A stretch of 16,058 nucleotides of DNA from Desulfobacteraceae bacterium (GCA_030642865.1 DAOWMW010000004.1:1-16058); one strand, 5' to 3'. Shown: positions 7,967-15,734, counted from the first letter of the stretch. Numbers and translations are program-made. The notes: generated by a model from the sequence alone, not told the origin.

Positions 7967-8331
7967 GCTTAATTTCAGAAAAATAAAAAATTTAAAATGA
8001 TTAATCAAAAGATAGTGTCCAAAGGAAAACCATGATTTTTTGATCCGATCAAAGAAGATAAAGTTTTAATCCTTGGAATAGATTGAATATTTCGGGAATT
8101 ATTTTTTTTATCAAACGAAGATCTGGCAAAAAACATCTTTTATTAAGGCATTATATAACAACAATTAATTAATAGGCTACATAAATAAAATCATTTTAAA
8201 AAAAATCTATCTTTATCTCTGATAAAGTGTCAAATAAATGACGAGAAGCCTGGGCATATCCATAATTTTGCCCTGGTGTTTTTTTTTGTGTGAATAGAGC
8301 CTGTAAAATTTTTCTTGACAAAAGGAACAGT

Positions 8332-8363
8332 CTTGAAGTTAAAAACAGATGGTCCTTGCATTT
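8332..8363 (+). promoter_or_regulatory. Possible heat-shock (sigma-32-like) promoter of lon
   Basis: CTTGAA (8332-8337) matches the sigma-32 -35 box and is followed after 16 bases by CCTTGCATTT, a partial match to CCCCATnT. A sigma-70-like TTGACA lies just upstream at 8315-8320 without a good -10. lon is a heat-shock gene in many proteobacteria, which is the reason to consider it. The match is weak. Confidence 0.25.
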
Positions 8364-8422
8364 TGAGTTTTAGTGAACATAATTTAATGTGTGGTGCACA
8401 TATAGGTTTTAGAAAATTATTT

Positions 8423-8438
8423 TGTGTGCGTTATCACA
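8423..8438. promoter_or_regulatory. CRP/FNR-family-like dyad upstream of lon
   Basis: TGTGT-GCGTTA-TCACA differs at one base from the CRP half-site arrangement TGTGA-N6-TCACA. It lies about 90 bases before the lon start. One such match in AT-rich DNA can arise by chance. Confidence 0.25.
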
Positions 8439-8528
8439 TCGTATATGTGCTAAAAAGCACTATTTTCTCTTTGCGGTTTTTCAACATTAATTATCTAAAA
8501 ATCTATAATAAAATAATCAGGGGTGAAA

Positions 8529-10892
8529 ATGCCAGATAATCAATCCGCCAGCGATATGTTTGAAGAACAAAAACCTGAGACTTTATCCATACTTCCTTTG
8601 TTTGATACGGTTCTTTTTCCTAAAATGGTTCTTCCTCTTGTGGTAATGCAGAAAAAATCAATTCAGCTCCTGGAGGAGGCCATGGCTCAAAACCGGACAA
8701 TAGGGCTGCTAACATCGCAAAAAACCTATGATCCCAATGCTGAACCCTATGCAGGGCAATCAAAAGAAGAATTGCACACAGTGGGCACAAGCGCATTAAT
8801 CTTGAAGATGGTAAAAAATGAAGATAGCAGAGCCCAGCTGCTGGTGCAGGGTTTAGACAGGTTTACCGTAAAAAACTATGTCCAGGAAAGCCCTTATCTT
8901 CGGGCAGATGTTGAGTATATGGAAGATGTCGTTAAAACTGACAAAGAAACCGAAGCCATGGTTGTAAATATATCCGTTTTATTTAAAAGGGTTGTTGAAT
9001 TAACTCCGGGGCTCCCCCCCGAGTTGGGCTCCATGCCAGGGTCCATTGTGGAGCCTGGTATACTGGGGGATATGGTTACCTCCATAATAAATTCCACTGT
9101 TCAGGATAAACAAAAAGTTCTGGGAATAAGTGATGTAAAAAAACGTCTCAAAGAAGTTACCCGTATTATTAGCCACCAGATGGAACTTTTGGAGCTTGGA
9201 CAAAAAATACAAACCCAGGTTAAAGGTGATATTGAAAAAAGCCAGAAAGAATATTATTTAAGACAGCAAATGAAGGCCATTCGGGAGGAACTTGGAGAAA
9301 AGGACGATTCATCTGTCGAGGTTCAGGAGTATAAGACAAAAATAAACGACTTGAATCTTCCGGAAGATGCCAAAAAAGAGGCTGATCGTGAACTTGCCAG
9401 GTTGTCACGCATGCATCCGTCTTCATCAGAGTATACTGTGGCATCAACATATCTTGATTGGCTTACAGGTTTGCCCTGGAATAAAAGAACAGAAGACCAT
9501 TATGATTTGGCAAGGGCAAGAAAAATTCTGGAGCAGGATCATTATGGGTTAGAAAAACCGAAAAAACGTGTTATAGAATATCTTGCTGTTCGTAAATTAA
9601 AACCAGATTCAAAGGGACCCATCCTCTGCTTTTCGGGTCCTCCTGGTACGGGGAAAACATCCCTGGGGAGGTCAATAGCCAAAGCTTTGGGGCGTAAGTT
9701 TTACCGAATATCTCTGGGGGGGGTAAGGGATGAGGCTGAAATAAGAGGCCATCGCCGGACATACGTTGGGGCCCTTCCCGGAAGGATCATACAGGGTATA
9801 AGGCGTGCGGAATCAAATAATCCTGTTTTCATGCTGGATGAAATTGATAAGCTTGGAAACGATTTTAGGGGTGACCCATCATCGGCTCTTTTGGAGGTTC
9901 TTGATCCTGAACAAAATTTTGCTTTTTCAGATCATTATCTGGATGTGCCCTTTGATTTGTCAAATGTCATGTTCATCACAACTGCCAATGTTCTGGATAC
10001 TATTCCCCATGCTTTACGGGACAGGATGGAGGTCCTGCAGCTTTCAGGGTACTCCCTGGATGAGAAACTTAAAATTGCAACCAGGTTTCTTGTCCCCCGT
10101 CAGCGTGAGGAACACGGCCTTGATGCATCACATATATCTTTTTCAAAAGGGGCAATAAAACTGATCATTTCAGGTTATACTCAGGAGGCTGGTCTGCGAA
10201 ATCTGGAAAGGGAAATAGCAGCTATCTGCAGAGGTGTTGCAGCCAAAATAGCTGAACAAAAAGTTGAGACAGTCTCTGTTACTATTAAAACTGTTCATAA
10301 ATATTTGGGCCCGGTGCAGATACAGCCTGAGGTTAGTGCGGGGGGGGCAACTCCCGGGGTGGCCACCGGGCTGGCATGGACACAAACCGGCGGGGTTGTT
10401 TTATTTGTGGAGGCCATAGCCATGAAGGGTAAGGGTAATCTTGTATTAACCGGCCAGTTGGGTGATGTTATGAAGGAATCTGCAACAGCAGCTTTGAGTT
10501 TTATCAAGGCAAACGCATCTAAAATTAAAATAGATGAAGATTATTTTTCCGTACATGACCTCCACATACATATTCCTGCAGGGGCCATACCTAAAGACGG
10601 ACCCTCCGCCGGTGTCACCATGCTTACAGCGATGGTCTCTCTTATAACCGACAGGATTGTTAAAAAAGACCTTGCGATGACAGGTGAAATAACATTGAGG
10701 GGAGATGTCCTCCCGGTTGGTGGTATAAAGGAAAAGGTTCTGGCAGCCCACCGTGCAGGGATTAAAACATTAATACTTCCCAAGTGGAATAAAAAGGATA
10801 TGGAAGATATTCCTGAAAATGTGCAAAGAGATATTAAATTTTATTTTATTGATAAAATGATGGATGTATTAAAAGAAGCATTTGCAAAATAA
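8529..10892 (+). CDS. lon: ATP-dependent Lon protease
   Basis: 787 residues from ATG 8529. An in-frame GTG at 8523 would add two residues, but that GTG lies inside the ribosome site AGGGGTG, so I prefer the ATG. Lon degrades misfolded and regulatory proteins in the cytoplasm as a hexamer. Numbered from the GTG: N-terminal substrate domain about 20-215 (ILPLFDTVLFPKMVLPL), coiled coil about 220-300, AAA+ domain with Walker A GPPGTGKT (372-379) and Walker B VFMLDEID (435-442), and the Arg-rich EIRGHRRTYVGALPG segment (406-420). The protease domain carries catalytic Ser695 in PKDGPSAG and Lys738 in IKEKVLA, the Ser-Lys dyad. Length and motifs are those of a bacterial LonA. The gene has a long AT-rich leader and is followed 71 bases later by rlpA. 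Confidence 0.98.
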   Translation: MPDNQSASDMFEEQKPETLSILPLFDTVLFPKMVLPLVVMQKKSIQLLEEAMAQNRTIGLLTSQKTYDPNAEPYAGQSKEELHTVGTSALILKMVKNEDSRAQLLVQGLDRFTVKNYVQESPYLRADVEYMEDVVKTDKETEAMVVNISVLFKRVVELTPGLPPELGSMPGSIVEPGILGDMVTSIINSTVQDKQKVLGISDVKKRLKEVTRIISHQMELLELGQKIQTQVKGDIEKSQKEYYLRQQMKAIREELGEKDDSSVEVQEYKTKINDLNLPEDAKKEADRELARLSRMHPSSSEYTVASTYLDWLTGLPWNKRTEDHYDLARARKILEQDHYGLEKPKKRVIEYLAVRKLKPDSKGPILCFSGPPGTGKTSLGRSIAKALGRKFYRISLGGVRDEAEIRGHRRTYVGALPGRIIQGIRRAESNNPVFMLDEIDKLGNDFRGDPSSALLEVLDPEQNFAFSDHYLDVPFDLSNVMFITTANVLDTIPHALRDRMEVLQLSGYSLDEKLKIATRFLVPRQREEHGLDASHISFSKGAIKLIISGYTQEAGLRNLEREIAAICRGVAAKIAEQKVETVSVTIKTVHKYLGPVQIQPEVSAGGATPGVATGLAWTQTGGVVLFVEAIAMKGKGNLVLTGQLGDVMKESATAALSFIKANASKIKIDEDYFSVHDLHIHIPAGAIPKDGPSAGVTMLTAMVSLITDRIVKKDLAMTGEITLRGDVLPVGGIKEKVLAAHRAGIKTLILPKWNKKDMEDIPENVQRDIKFYFIDKMMDVLKEAFAK

Positions 10893-10963
10893 GGGAATGC
10901 TTTTAATCTCGGCCGCACTTTGACGTCTGATGGCCGATCTTATAACCAGCCTCCAAAATAATT

Positions 10964-11758
10964 ATGGAAAATAAAATAAAACAATACCATTGTGCTGGCA
11001 CTTTAAAAGGATATTTTGTCCTGCTGTTTTTGATATTTTTTTTGTTTGCCATGGGGTGCGCCGGGTCAAAAAAAATTATTTTCCCTGTTGAACAGAAAAA
11101 ATCGGTGAGTAAACTCCCCAATTCATTTAAACCATACAAAATTGGGAATAACTGGTATAAACCTTTGATGGATGCCAGGGGGTTTAAGCAGCGGGGGCTG
11201 GCATCCTGGTATGGGAAATATTTCCATGGGAAAAAAACAGCAAATGGTGAGATTTATAATATGTATGCCCTTTCGGCTGCCCATAAAACACTTCCCCTGG
11301 GAACATGGGTGAGGGTCCGCAGACTTGATAATGGGAAAACACTCGATGTGAGAATTAATGACAGGGGCCCTTTTGTAAAGGGAAGAATTATTGATCTTTC
11401 CCGTGGGGCTGCAGAAAAAATAGGAATCATAGACGAAGGGCTCATATATGTTGCAATCATGGCTTTGAAAAAGAAGAGGAAAAGAACCAAATTAAGGGAT
11501 AATTCACCCTCATCTTTTTATACAGGGGCTTTCACTGGTATTTATACAATTCAGGTGGGTGCTTTTTTAGATTTAAAAAATGCAGAGAAGCTAAAAAATG
11601 AACTTGATCAGTGCCATGAAAATGCGCATATAAAAAAAGGTGAGGATAATTTTTACAGGGTCCGTGTGGGAACCTGTTCCACTTTGCACCAGGCTGTGAA
11701 GTATGAAGAACTCCTGATGCAAGGCGGATATAACAATATATTTACAGTAGCCCAATAA
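10964..11758 (+). CDS. rlpA: RlpA-family septal lytic transglycosylase lipoprotein (DPBB + SPOR)
   Basis: 264 residues. The N-terminus is positively charged, then hydrophobic (17-30), then FAMGC with Cys32 as the likely lipidation site; the lipobox is slightly atypical (Met before Gly). The double-psi beta-barrel domain spans about 78-165: ASWYGKYFHGKKTANGE (80-96), AAHKTLPLGT with His107 and INDRGPF with Asp133. The His and Asp are 26 residues apart, as in the catalytic pair of Pseudomonas RlpA. A Lys/Arg-rich linker (169-178) leads to a C-terminal SPOR domain (about 191-263; IYTIQVGAF, YRVRVGT) that binds denuded glycan strands at the septum. The product should act on cell-wall glycan during daughter-cell separation. 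No strong ribosome site precedes ATG 10964. Cotranscription with lon is possible because no terminator separates them. Confidence 0.93.
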   Translation: MENKIKQYHCAGTLKGYFVLLFLIFFLFAMGCAGSKKIIFPVEQKKSVSKLPNSFKPYKIGNNWYKPLMDARGFKQRGLASWYGKYFHGKKTANGEIYNMYALSAAHKTLPLGTWVRVRRLDNGKTLDVRINDRGPFVKGRIIDLSRGAAEKIGIIDEGLIYVAIMALKKKRKRTKLRDNSPSSFYTGAFTGIYTIQVGAFLDLKNAEKLKNELDQCHENAHIKKGEDNFYRVRVGTCSTLHQAVKYEELLMQGGYNNIFTVAQ

Positions 11759-11782
11759 TTGAGTTAGGCTTGAGGATGAAAC

Positions 11783-11909
11783 AAATTACCCATAATTACT
11801 TGTTCTTGTGCCCGTCTTCCGTGTTGCATCAATGGTCACAGACTCCGAGTATGCAACCCTTGATGCGCCTTGAAGACGACCACAAGCCCGGCGTAATTAT
11901 GGGTAATTT
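11783..11909. repeat. 127-base nested palindrome between convergent genes
   Basis: The outer arms are a perfect 17-bp inverted repeat: AAATTACCCATAATTAC (11783-11799) and GTAATTATGGGTAATTT (11893-11909). The middle arms are CTTGTGCCCGTCTTC (11805-11819) and GAAGACGACCACAAG (11872-11886), with 13 of 15 pairing. The inner arms are GCATCAA (11826-11832) and TTGATGC (11860-11866). The unpaired spacers are nearly symmetric (5/6 and 6/5 bases). A competing inner pair, GTTGCAT (11823-11829)/ATGCAAC (11851-11857), allows an alternative fold. No T-run follows, so it is not a typical terminator. It could be a palindromic mobile repeat (REP or MITE type) or a structured RNA. It begins 24 bases after rlpA and ends 12 bases before the stop of the next gene. 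Confidence 0.8.
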
Positions 11910-11921
11910 ATAAAACGATCC

Positions 11922-12572
11922 TTACACTTGGGACATTCGTTTCCCCGAGCTCATTGCATATCTTTTGGAATAACGAATATTTTCCCTGAACCACAGGGGG
12001 ATTGCTGTGGCCAGAATAATATTTTTATATTCAGACTCAAACATATTTGCCTGGGCATTTTTTGAATTGTTTTTTTCCAATGTTTCATATATTTTTTTTC
12101 CATATATTACTTTTTTGTTAAATTCCAGGCGTTTTTGATGGAGCAGATCTGCCACGCAGTCCATGAGATCGTTAAAGGGTACGCGGTAATTATCCCCAAG
12201 TCCAATGTCGCACTTTTTTTTTTGCCAGATATCTCCATTGATAAGAGAAAAACTTTCCACAGGAATCTTTTTTGATCTGAGTTTTTTTATTAGCTCTCTG
12301 TCTCTGTCTGCAAGGCTGGCAATAAATATTTTAGGATGGGCATTGACCCTTTTTGCCGGCCTTTTGTCCTGACTGAATATTTTTTTGGTGATTATATATT
12401 CTTTGTTATAATAAAAAGCGGTAATTTTCTCCTCTGCTTCCATGGAGCCGTTGGAAAAGCTGATAAGTTCTAAAACATGATACTGCTTTTTCACTTTTTT
12501 TTGTGTTTTTTCTATAATTGCAAAAAATGTGGTGTCTGATTTTTTTTCTGAACTTACACCCAATAAAAACAT
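11922..12572 (-). CDS. Hypothetical protein resembling a terminase large-subunit nuclease domain without catalytic residues
   Basis: 216 residues, 17% Lys/Arg or more by eye. AGGA lies about 8 bases before ATG 12572 on the minus strand. From memory of phage-terminase C-terminal (RNase H-like) proteins, several blocks align. FLLGVSSEKKSDTTFFAIIE (2-21) resembles GlDxGqxxDyTAlaVvE. YHVLELISF (31-39) resembles YxvrhLerf. IASLADRDRELIKKLR (84-99) resembles VDATGVGRPVVDLLR. NYRVPFNDLMD (128-138) then HQKRLEF (145-151) resembles YRVPKRDLV...LQxGRLxI. EYKNIILATAIPLWFREN (181-198) resembles HDDLVLAxAlAxWyaE. At the three acidic sites the protein has Ser7, Ala85 and Lys183-Asn184. If the alignment holds, it is a catalytically dead, stand-alone remnant or repurposed domain. 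No ATPase domain is present. It is divergent from nfo. The coding region looks genuine; the family call is tentative. Confidence 0.5.
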   Translation of the reverse strand: MFLLGVSSEKKSDTTFFAIIEKTQKKVKKQYHVLELISFSNGSMEAEEKITAFYYNKEYIITKKIFSQDKRPAKRVNAHPKIFIASLADRDRELIKKLRSKKIPVESFSLINGDIWQKKKCDIGLGDNYRVPFNDLMDCVADLLHQKRLEFNKKVIYGKKIYETLEKNNSKNAQANMFESEYKNIILATAIPLWFRENIRYSKRYAMSSGKRMSQV

Positions 12573-12697
12573 AATTTTTTCCTGTTATGTTATAGACTTT
12601 AAAATAATAATTTTGGGAAGGTCAAAGGAAAGTTTATAAATATCTGTTTTGCTGCAATCTTTTCATCTGTCTTTTCAAGGGGTTTGGATTAAAAGTT

Positions 12698-13573
12698 ATG
12701 AATTTAAGTGGTGAAAAAAAATTTTGTCTCCTTGGGGCGCACCTTTCAATTGCAAAGGGGCTTCATAATGCCTTGTATCATGCCCATGCTCTTGGATGCA
12801 ATGCTTTGCAGATTTTTACAAAAAATTCCAATGCATGGAAGGAAAAAATAGTTTCCGAAAAAGAAATAGACCTTTTTAAGGAAGCTGTATCAAAAACAGG
12901 TATCAGGGAGATTGCCTCCCATACCTCCTATCTAATAAATCTGGCAGCGGTGGATCCGAAAAAATATGCCCGATCCTGCGATGCCCTGCAAAAAGAGCTT
13001 GAACGTTCATCAGCGTTAAAGATTCCTTATGTTGTGCTCCATCCTGGTTCCCATATGGGAGAGGGGGAAGATAAGGGGATAGTCCAAATATCAGAAAGTA
13101 TAAATAAAGTTTTTGACAAAATTTCAGGGGGAGGTACGCGCCTTTTGCTTGAAACAACAGCAGGACAGGGGACAAGCCTGGGACATAAATTTGAACAGAT
13201 CTCTGAAATAATAGAAAAAATAGAGGATAAAACCAGAGTTGGGGTCTGTGTTGACACCTGTCATATTTTTGCTGCCGGTTATGATATCCGAACGGATGAA
13301 TCTTATTCTAGAACAATGAATAATCTCGATTCTGTTATTGGTCTGGAAAATATTTTTTTATTCCACCTGAATGATTCGAAAAAATGTCTTGGAACAAGGG
13401 TTGACAGGCACGAGCATATTGGACAGGGTGAGATAGGAATAAGGGGTTTTGAATTGATAATGAATGATGAAAGGTTTTTCAAAGTTCCGAAGATTCTGGA
13501 AACTCCTAAAGGGGAAAATGGAGATGAATCGGATCTTCTGAATTTAAAAAGATTAAAATCATTTTTGGGTTAG
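12698..13573 (+). CDS. nfo: Endonuclease IV (AP endonuclease)
   Basis: 291 residues, the usual length (E. coli 285). It cuts 5' of abasic sites in base-excision repair using three Zn ions. All nine metal ligands can be read: His75 (ASHTSYLINLA), His115 (VLHPGSH), Glu152 (LLETTAGQG), Asp186 and His189 (CVDTCHIFAAGYD), His223 (FHLND), Asp236 and His238 (VDRHEHIGQG) and Glu268 (ILETP). The N-terminal GAHLSIAKG is the conserved first strand. ATG 12698 gives a 12-residue lead before it. The AAGGGG at about 12677 is too far upstream to be ideal, so the ribosome site is weak. It is divergently oriented to the terminase-like gene with 125 bases between them. Confidence 0.97.
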   Translation: MNLSGEKKFCLLGAHLSIAKGLHNALYHAHALGCNALQIFTKNSNAWKEKIVSEKEIDLFKEAVSKTGIREIASHTSYLINLAAVDPKKYARSCDALQKELERSSALKIPYVVLHPGSHMGEGEDKGIVQISESINKVFDKISGGGTRLLLETTAGQGTSLGHKFEQISEIIEKIEDKTRVGVCVDTCHIFAAGYDIRTDESYSRTMNNLDSVIGLENIFLFHLNDSKKCLGTRVDRHEHIGQGEIGIRGFELIMNDERFFKVPKILETPKGENGDESDLLNLKRLKSFLG

Positions 13574-13585
13574 GGCTCTAGTGTC

Positions 13586-13813
13586 CGGTTAGGAACTTAT
13601 AAGAAACAAAATACGGAAAGTTTAATTGTTTTTTCCGCTATTAAAGAATAAATTTCTTGAATTTTTAAGTTTGCTTCGCCAAAATTGCGAAACTCCCTCG
13701 TGCCTCGCTCAAACAATCGCAATTTTTTGGCTGCGCTGCACCAAAAAATTCTACGAAATTTATTCAATACGCTACAAAAACAATTAAACTTCCCTTCCGC
13801 AAGATTTTAACCG
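13586..13813. repeat. About 228-base imperfect palindrome (MITE-like) between nfo and ald
   Basis: This fills most of the 310-base gap 13574-13883. Paired blocks from outside in: CGGTTA (13586-13591)/TAACCG (13808-13813); AAGTTTAATTGTTTTT (13618-13633)/AAAAACAATTAAACTT (13776-13791), a perfect 16 bp; GAATAAATTTC (13646-13656)/GAAATTTATTC (13755-13765); GAATTTTT (13659-13666)/AAAAATTC (13744-13751). Inside are GCCAAAATTGCGA (13678-13690)/TCGCAATTTTTTGGC (13717-13731) and an alternative 10-bp hairpin, AATTTTTTGG (13721-13730)/CCAAAAAATT (13741-13750). There is no ORF or transposase. It reads as a non-autonomous palindromic element or a highly structured RNA. Its right edge is close to the ald promoter region. 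Confidence 0.75.
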
Positions 13814-13883
13814 TATATTACTGGGTTAAGGGCGGGGAAAAACAAATCCGCAAAATTGTGATGGCGGTATATTTGGGGGATGT

Positions 13884-14996
13884 ATGATTATAGGTGTTTT
13901 AAAGGAGATTAAAGCCGAAGAAAAACGTGTTGCCATGACTCCGGCCGGGGTTGAAGAATTAAAAAACCGCGGGCATACTGTTTTGATAGAAAAAGGGGCA
14001 GGAACCGGCAGCGGGTTCAGTGATGAGTCTTATATTAAAGCCGGAGGAAGAATTATAGCAGAGCCCGGTGACCTTTACAAAACAGCCGAGATGATCCTCC
14101 ATGTTAAGGAGCCCCAGCCTTCGGAGTACCTGTTTATAAAAAAAAACCAGATTTTATTCACCTTTTTTCATTTTGCAGCTTCAGAGGAACTGACCCGTGC
14201 CCTTATTAAAAGTGAATCCATTTGCATAGCCTGTGAAACCATACAAAAAGAGAATGGAACCCTTCCCATCCTTACTCCAATGAGTGAAATTGCCGGGCGG
14301 ATGTCAATCCTCCAGGGTGCCAAGTGCCTTGAAACAACCCGAGGGGGGGAGGGGGTGCTTCTTGGCAGTGTGCCGGGGGTTGTACCAGGCGTGGTTGCCA
14401 TAATGGGGGGAGGTGTTGCCGGAACTAATGCAGCAAAATCAGCCTGTGGACTCGGGGCAAGGGTATATATACTTGAAAAAAGCGTGGAACGTTTGCGTTA
14501 TCTGGATGATATTATGCCTGCCAATTGTTTTCTTGTAACGTCATCTGCGGCTGTTACTCGTGAAATTATTAAAGAAGCTGATCTGGTTGTGGGGGCTGCT
14601 CTAGTTCCCGGGGCAAAAGCACCCAGGCTTATCACCCGTAAGATGTTGAAAATTATGAAAAAAGGTACTGTTTTGGTCGATATTTCCATAGATCAGGGGG
14701 GATGTTTTGAAACTTCAAGGCCGACCACGCATTCTGACCCCACCTATATTATTGACGGAGTTGTTCATTATTGTGTTAATAACATGCCGGGGGTAGTCCC
14801 AAAAACATCCACACCCGCCCTCACCAATGTAACTCTTCCTTATATCACAGCCATCGCTGATAAGGGACTTGAAAATGCTGTAAGACAGAATTCTGAAATA
14901 AGGTCAGGGCTTAATCTGGTTAATGGAAAAGTAACCAATATGGGTGTTGCTAAAGCCTTTGACCTGGAATTTGTTTCATCCGCGGATTTTTTTTAA
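13884..14996 (+). CDS. ald: Alanine dehydrogenase
   Basis: 370 residues, the standard length. It catalyses reversible NAD-dependent deamination of L-alanine to pyruvate and ammonia in the cytoplasm as a hexamer. The known catalytic and binding positions fall exactly where expected: Arg15 (EKRVAMTP), Lys75 (HVKEPQP), His96 (FFHFAA) and Asp270 (VDISIDQGG). The nucleotide loop is GGGVAG (175-180), and the strand end YILEKS has Glu198, an acidic residue consistent with NAD preference. PMSEIAGRMS (132-141) is a further family signature. GGGGGA at 13875-13880 is a close-set ribosome site before ATG 13884. It lies just downstream of the long palindrome, with no obvious partner gene. Confidence 0.97.
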   Translation: MIIGVLKEIKAEEKRVAMTPAGVEELKNRGHTVLIEKGAGTGSGFSDESYIKAGGRIIAEPGDLYKTAEMILHVKEPQPSEYLFIKKNQILFTFFHFAASEELTRALIKSESICIACETIQKENGTLPILTPMSEIAGRMSILQGAKCLETTRGGEGVLLGSVPGVVPGVVAIMGGGVAGTNAAKSACGLGARVYILEKSVERLRYLDDIMPANCFLVTSSAAVTREIIKEADLVVGAALVPGAKAPRLITRKMLKIMKKGTVLVDISIDQGGCFETSRPTTHSDPTYIIDGVVHYCVNNMPGVVPKTSTPALTNVTLPYITAIADKGLENAVRQNSEIRSGLNLVNGKVTNMGVAKAFDLEFVSSADFF

Positions 14997-15113
14997 CAGG
15001 AACCGGAAAATCAAAAACAAAGATAAATATGGCAAAATCGAGTACAAAAAAAAGACCGATTGTTGTTCCAGGATAACCAAAAATACATCGGTACTCTGGT
15101 TTTTAAAAATATA

Positions 15114-15734
15114 ATGGACAAATATAAAAAATTTGCTGAATTGGAACAAAATGAAAAAAAAGGAAAAGATTACGAGATCTTATATCGCAAAGTCGATTCT
15201 AAAATTGCTGTAATAGCGCCCCACGGAGGAGGCATAGAGCCTGGGACAATAGACATCGCAGATATGATAGCTGGGAGCGACTATACATTTTATGCCTTCA
15301 AAGGTATAAAAAAAACTGGGAATAAAATATTACACATAAACAGCAACATGTATGATGAACCATTATGCTTAACGGTTTCTAAAAATGCATTCATTATTAT
15401 TTCAATTCATGGATCTCGAGACAAAAGAGAAATAGTTTTCATCGGAGGTAAAAATCAGGAACTAAAACAAAAAATAATGAATGCATTACGGATGGCCGGA
15501 TTTAGGGCTGTGATCACTGAAGTACCAGGGCTTCGGGGAATCAAACCTGAAAACATTTGCAACCGGTGCAAGAGTGGAAAAGGTGTGCAATTGGAAATTT
15601 CAAGAGGGCTAAGGAATAAAATGTTTGAAAATATGGATCGCAGTTCGTTGAGAAAAAAAACGATTATTTTTTTTGATTTCGTTAATATAATAAGAGAGAC
15701 ACTTCTATTCTTTGTCATGTATTCAAAGAGGTAA
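15114..15734 (+). CDS. Phage-type poly-gamma-glutamate hydrolase family protein
   Basis: 206 residues from ATG 15114. The frame also opens from TTG 15060 (224 residues), but MDKYKKFAELEQNEKKGKDY resembles the normal N-terminus of the family (recalled, not searched). Neither start has a strong ribosome site. Family signatures in ATG numbering: IAPHGGGIEPGT with His37 and Glu42, SIHGS with His99, IGG(K)N, and NICNRCKSGKGVQLEISRGLR with Glu161. These His and Glu residues are the expected Zn ligands and catalytic acid of the PghP family. Members in phages and prophages degrade poly-gamma-glutamate capsules; members in other bacteria are uncharacterised, so the substrate here is open. The last 25 residues are hydrophobic (KKTIIFFDFVNIIRETLLFFVMY), which is unusual and could be a membrane anchor or a read-on tail. 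The gene is more AT-rich than ald. An intron-like RNA follows directly. Confidence 0.8.
   Translation: MDKYKKFAELEQNEKKGKDYEILYRKVDSKIAVIAPHGGGIEPGTIDIADMIAGSDYTFYAFKGIKKTGNKILHINSNMYDEPLCLTVSKNAFIIISIHGSRDKREIVFIGGKNQELKQKIMNALRMAGFRAVITEVPGLRGIKPENICNRCKSGKGVQLEISRGLRNKMFENMDRSSLRKKTIIFFDFVNIIRETLLFFVMYSKR

Larger units (their letters stand above)
7967..8528. other. AT-rich intergenic/leader region upstream of lon
   Basis: About 560 bases without a supported gene. A small perfect hairpin, CTTTATC (8211-8217)/GATAAAG (8221-8227), is present. A stem with one mismatch, CCTGGGCA (8249-8256)/TGCCCTGG (8269-8276), is followed by a T-run, resembling an intrinsic terminator on +, though no + gene precedes it. 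Closer to lon are a CRP-like dyad (8423-8438), the inverted pair GCACATAT (8396-8403)/ATATGTGC (8443-8450) and promoter-like boxes. The divergent PagL-like gene must also be served from this region. Confidence 0.45.

Noticed and set aside
8249..8286. Hairpin plus T-run read as a terminator
   Set aside because: The stem has a mismatch and no + gene lies upstream to be terminated, so it is mentioned in the leader entry but not called.
8315..8539. 74-residue + ORF just before lon
   Set aside because: It starts with TTG inside a TTGACA box, overlaps the lon start in another frame, lacks a ribosome site and has no recognisable motif; it lies in regulatory DNA.
11763..11769. GTTAGGC resembling an integron attC core (GTTRRRY)
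   Set aside because: No matching RYYYAAC partner at attC spacing was found, the palindrome does not share these ends, and there is no integrase or cassette array.
13586..13813. Insertion sequence
   Set aside because: No transposase or remnant of one is encoded in any frame; only the palindromic structure is supported.
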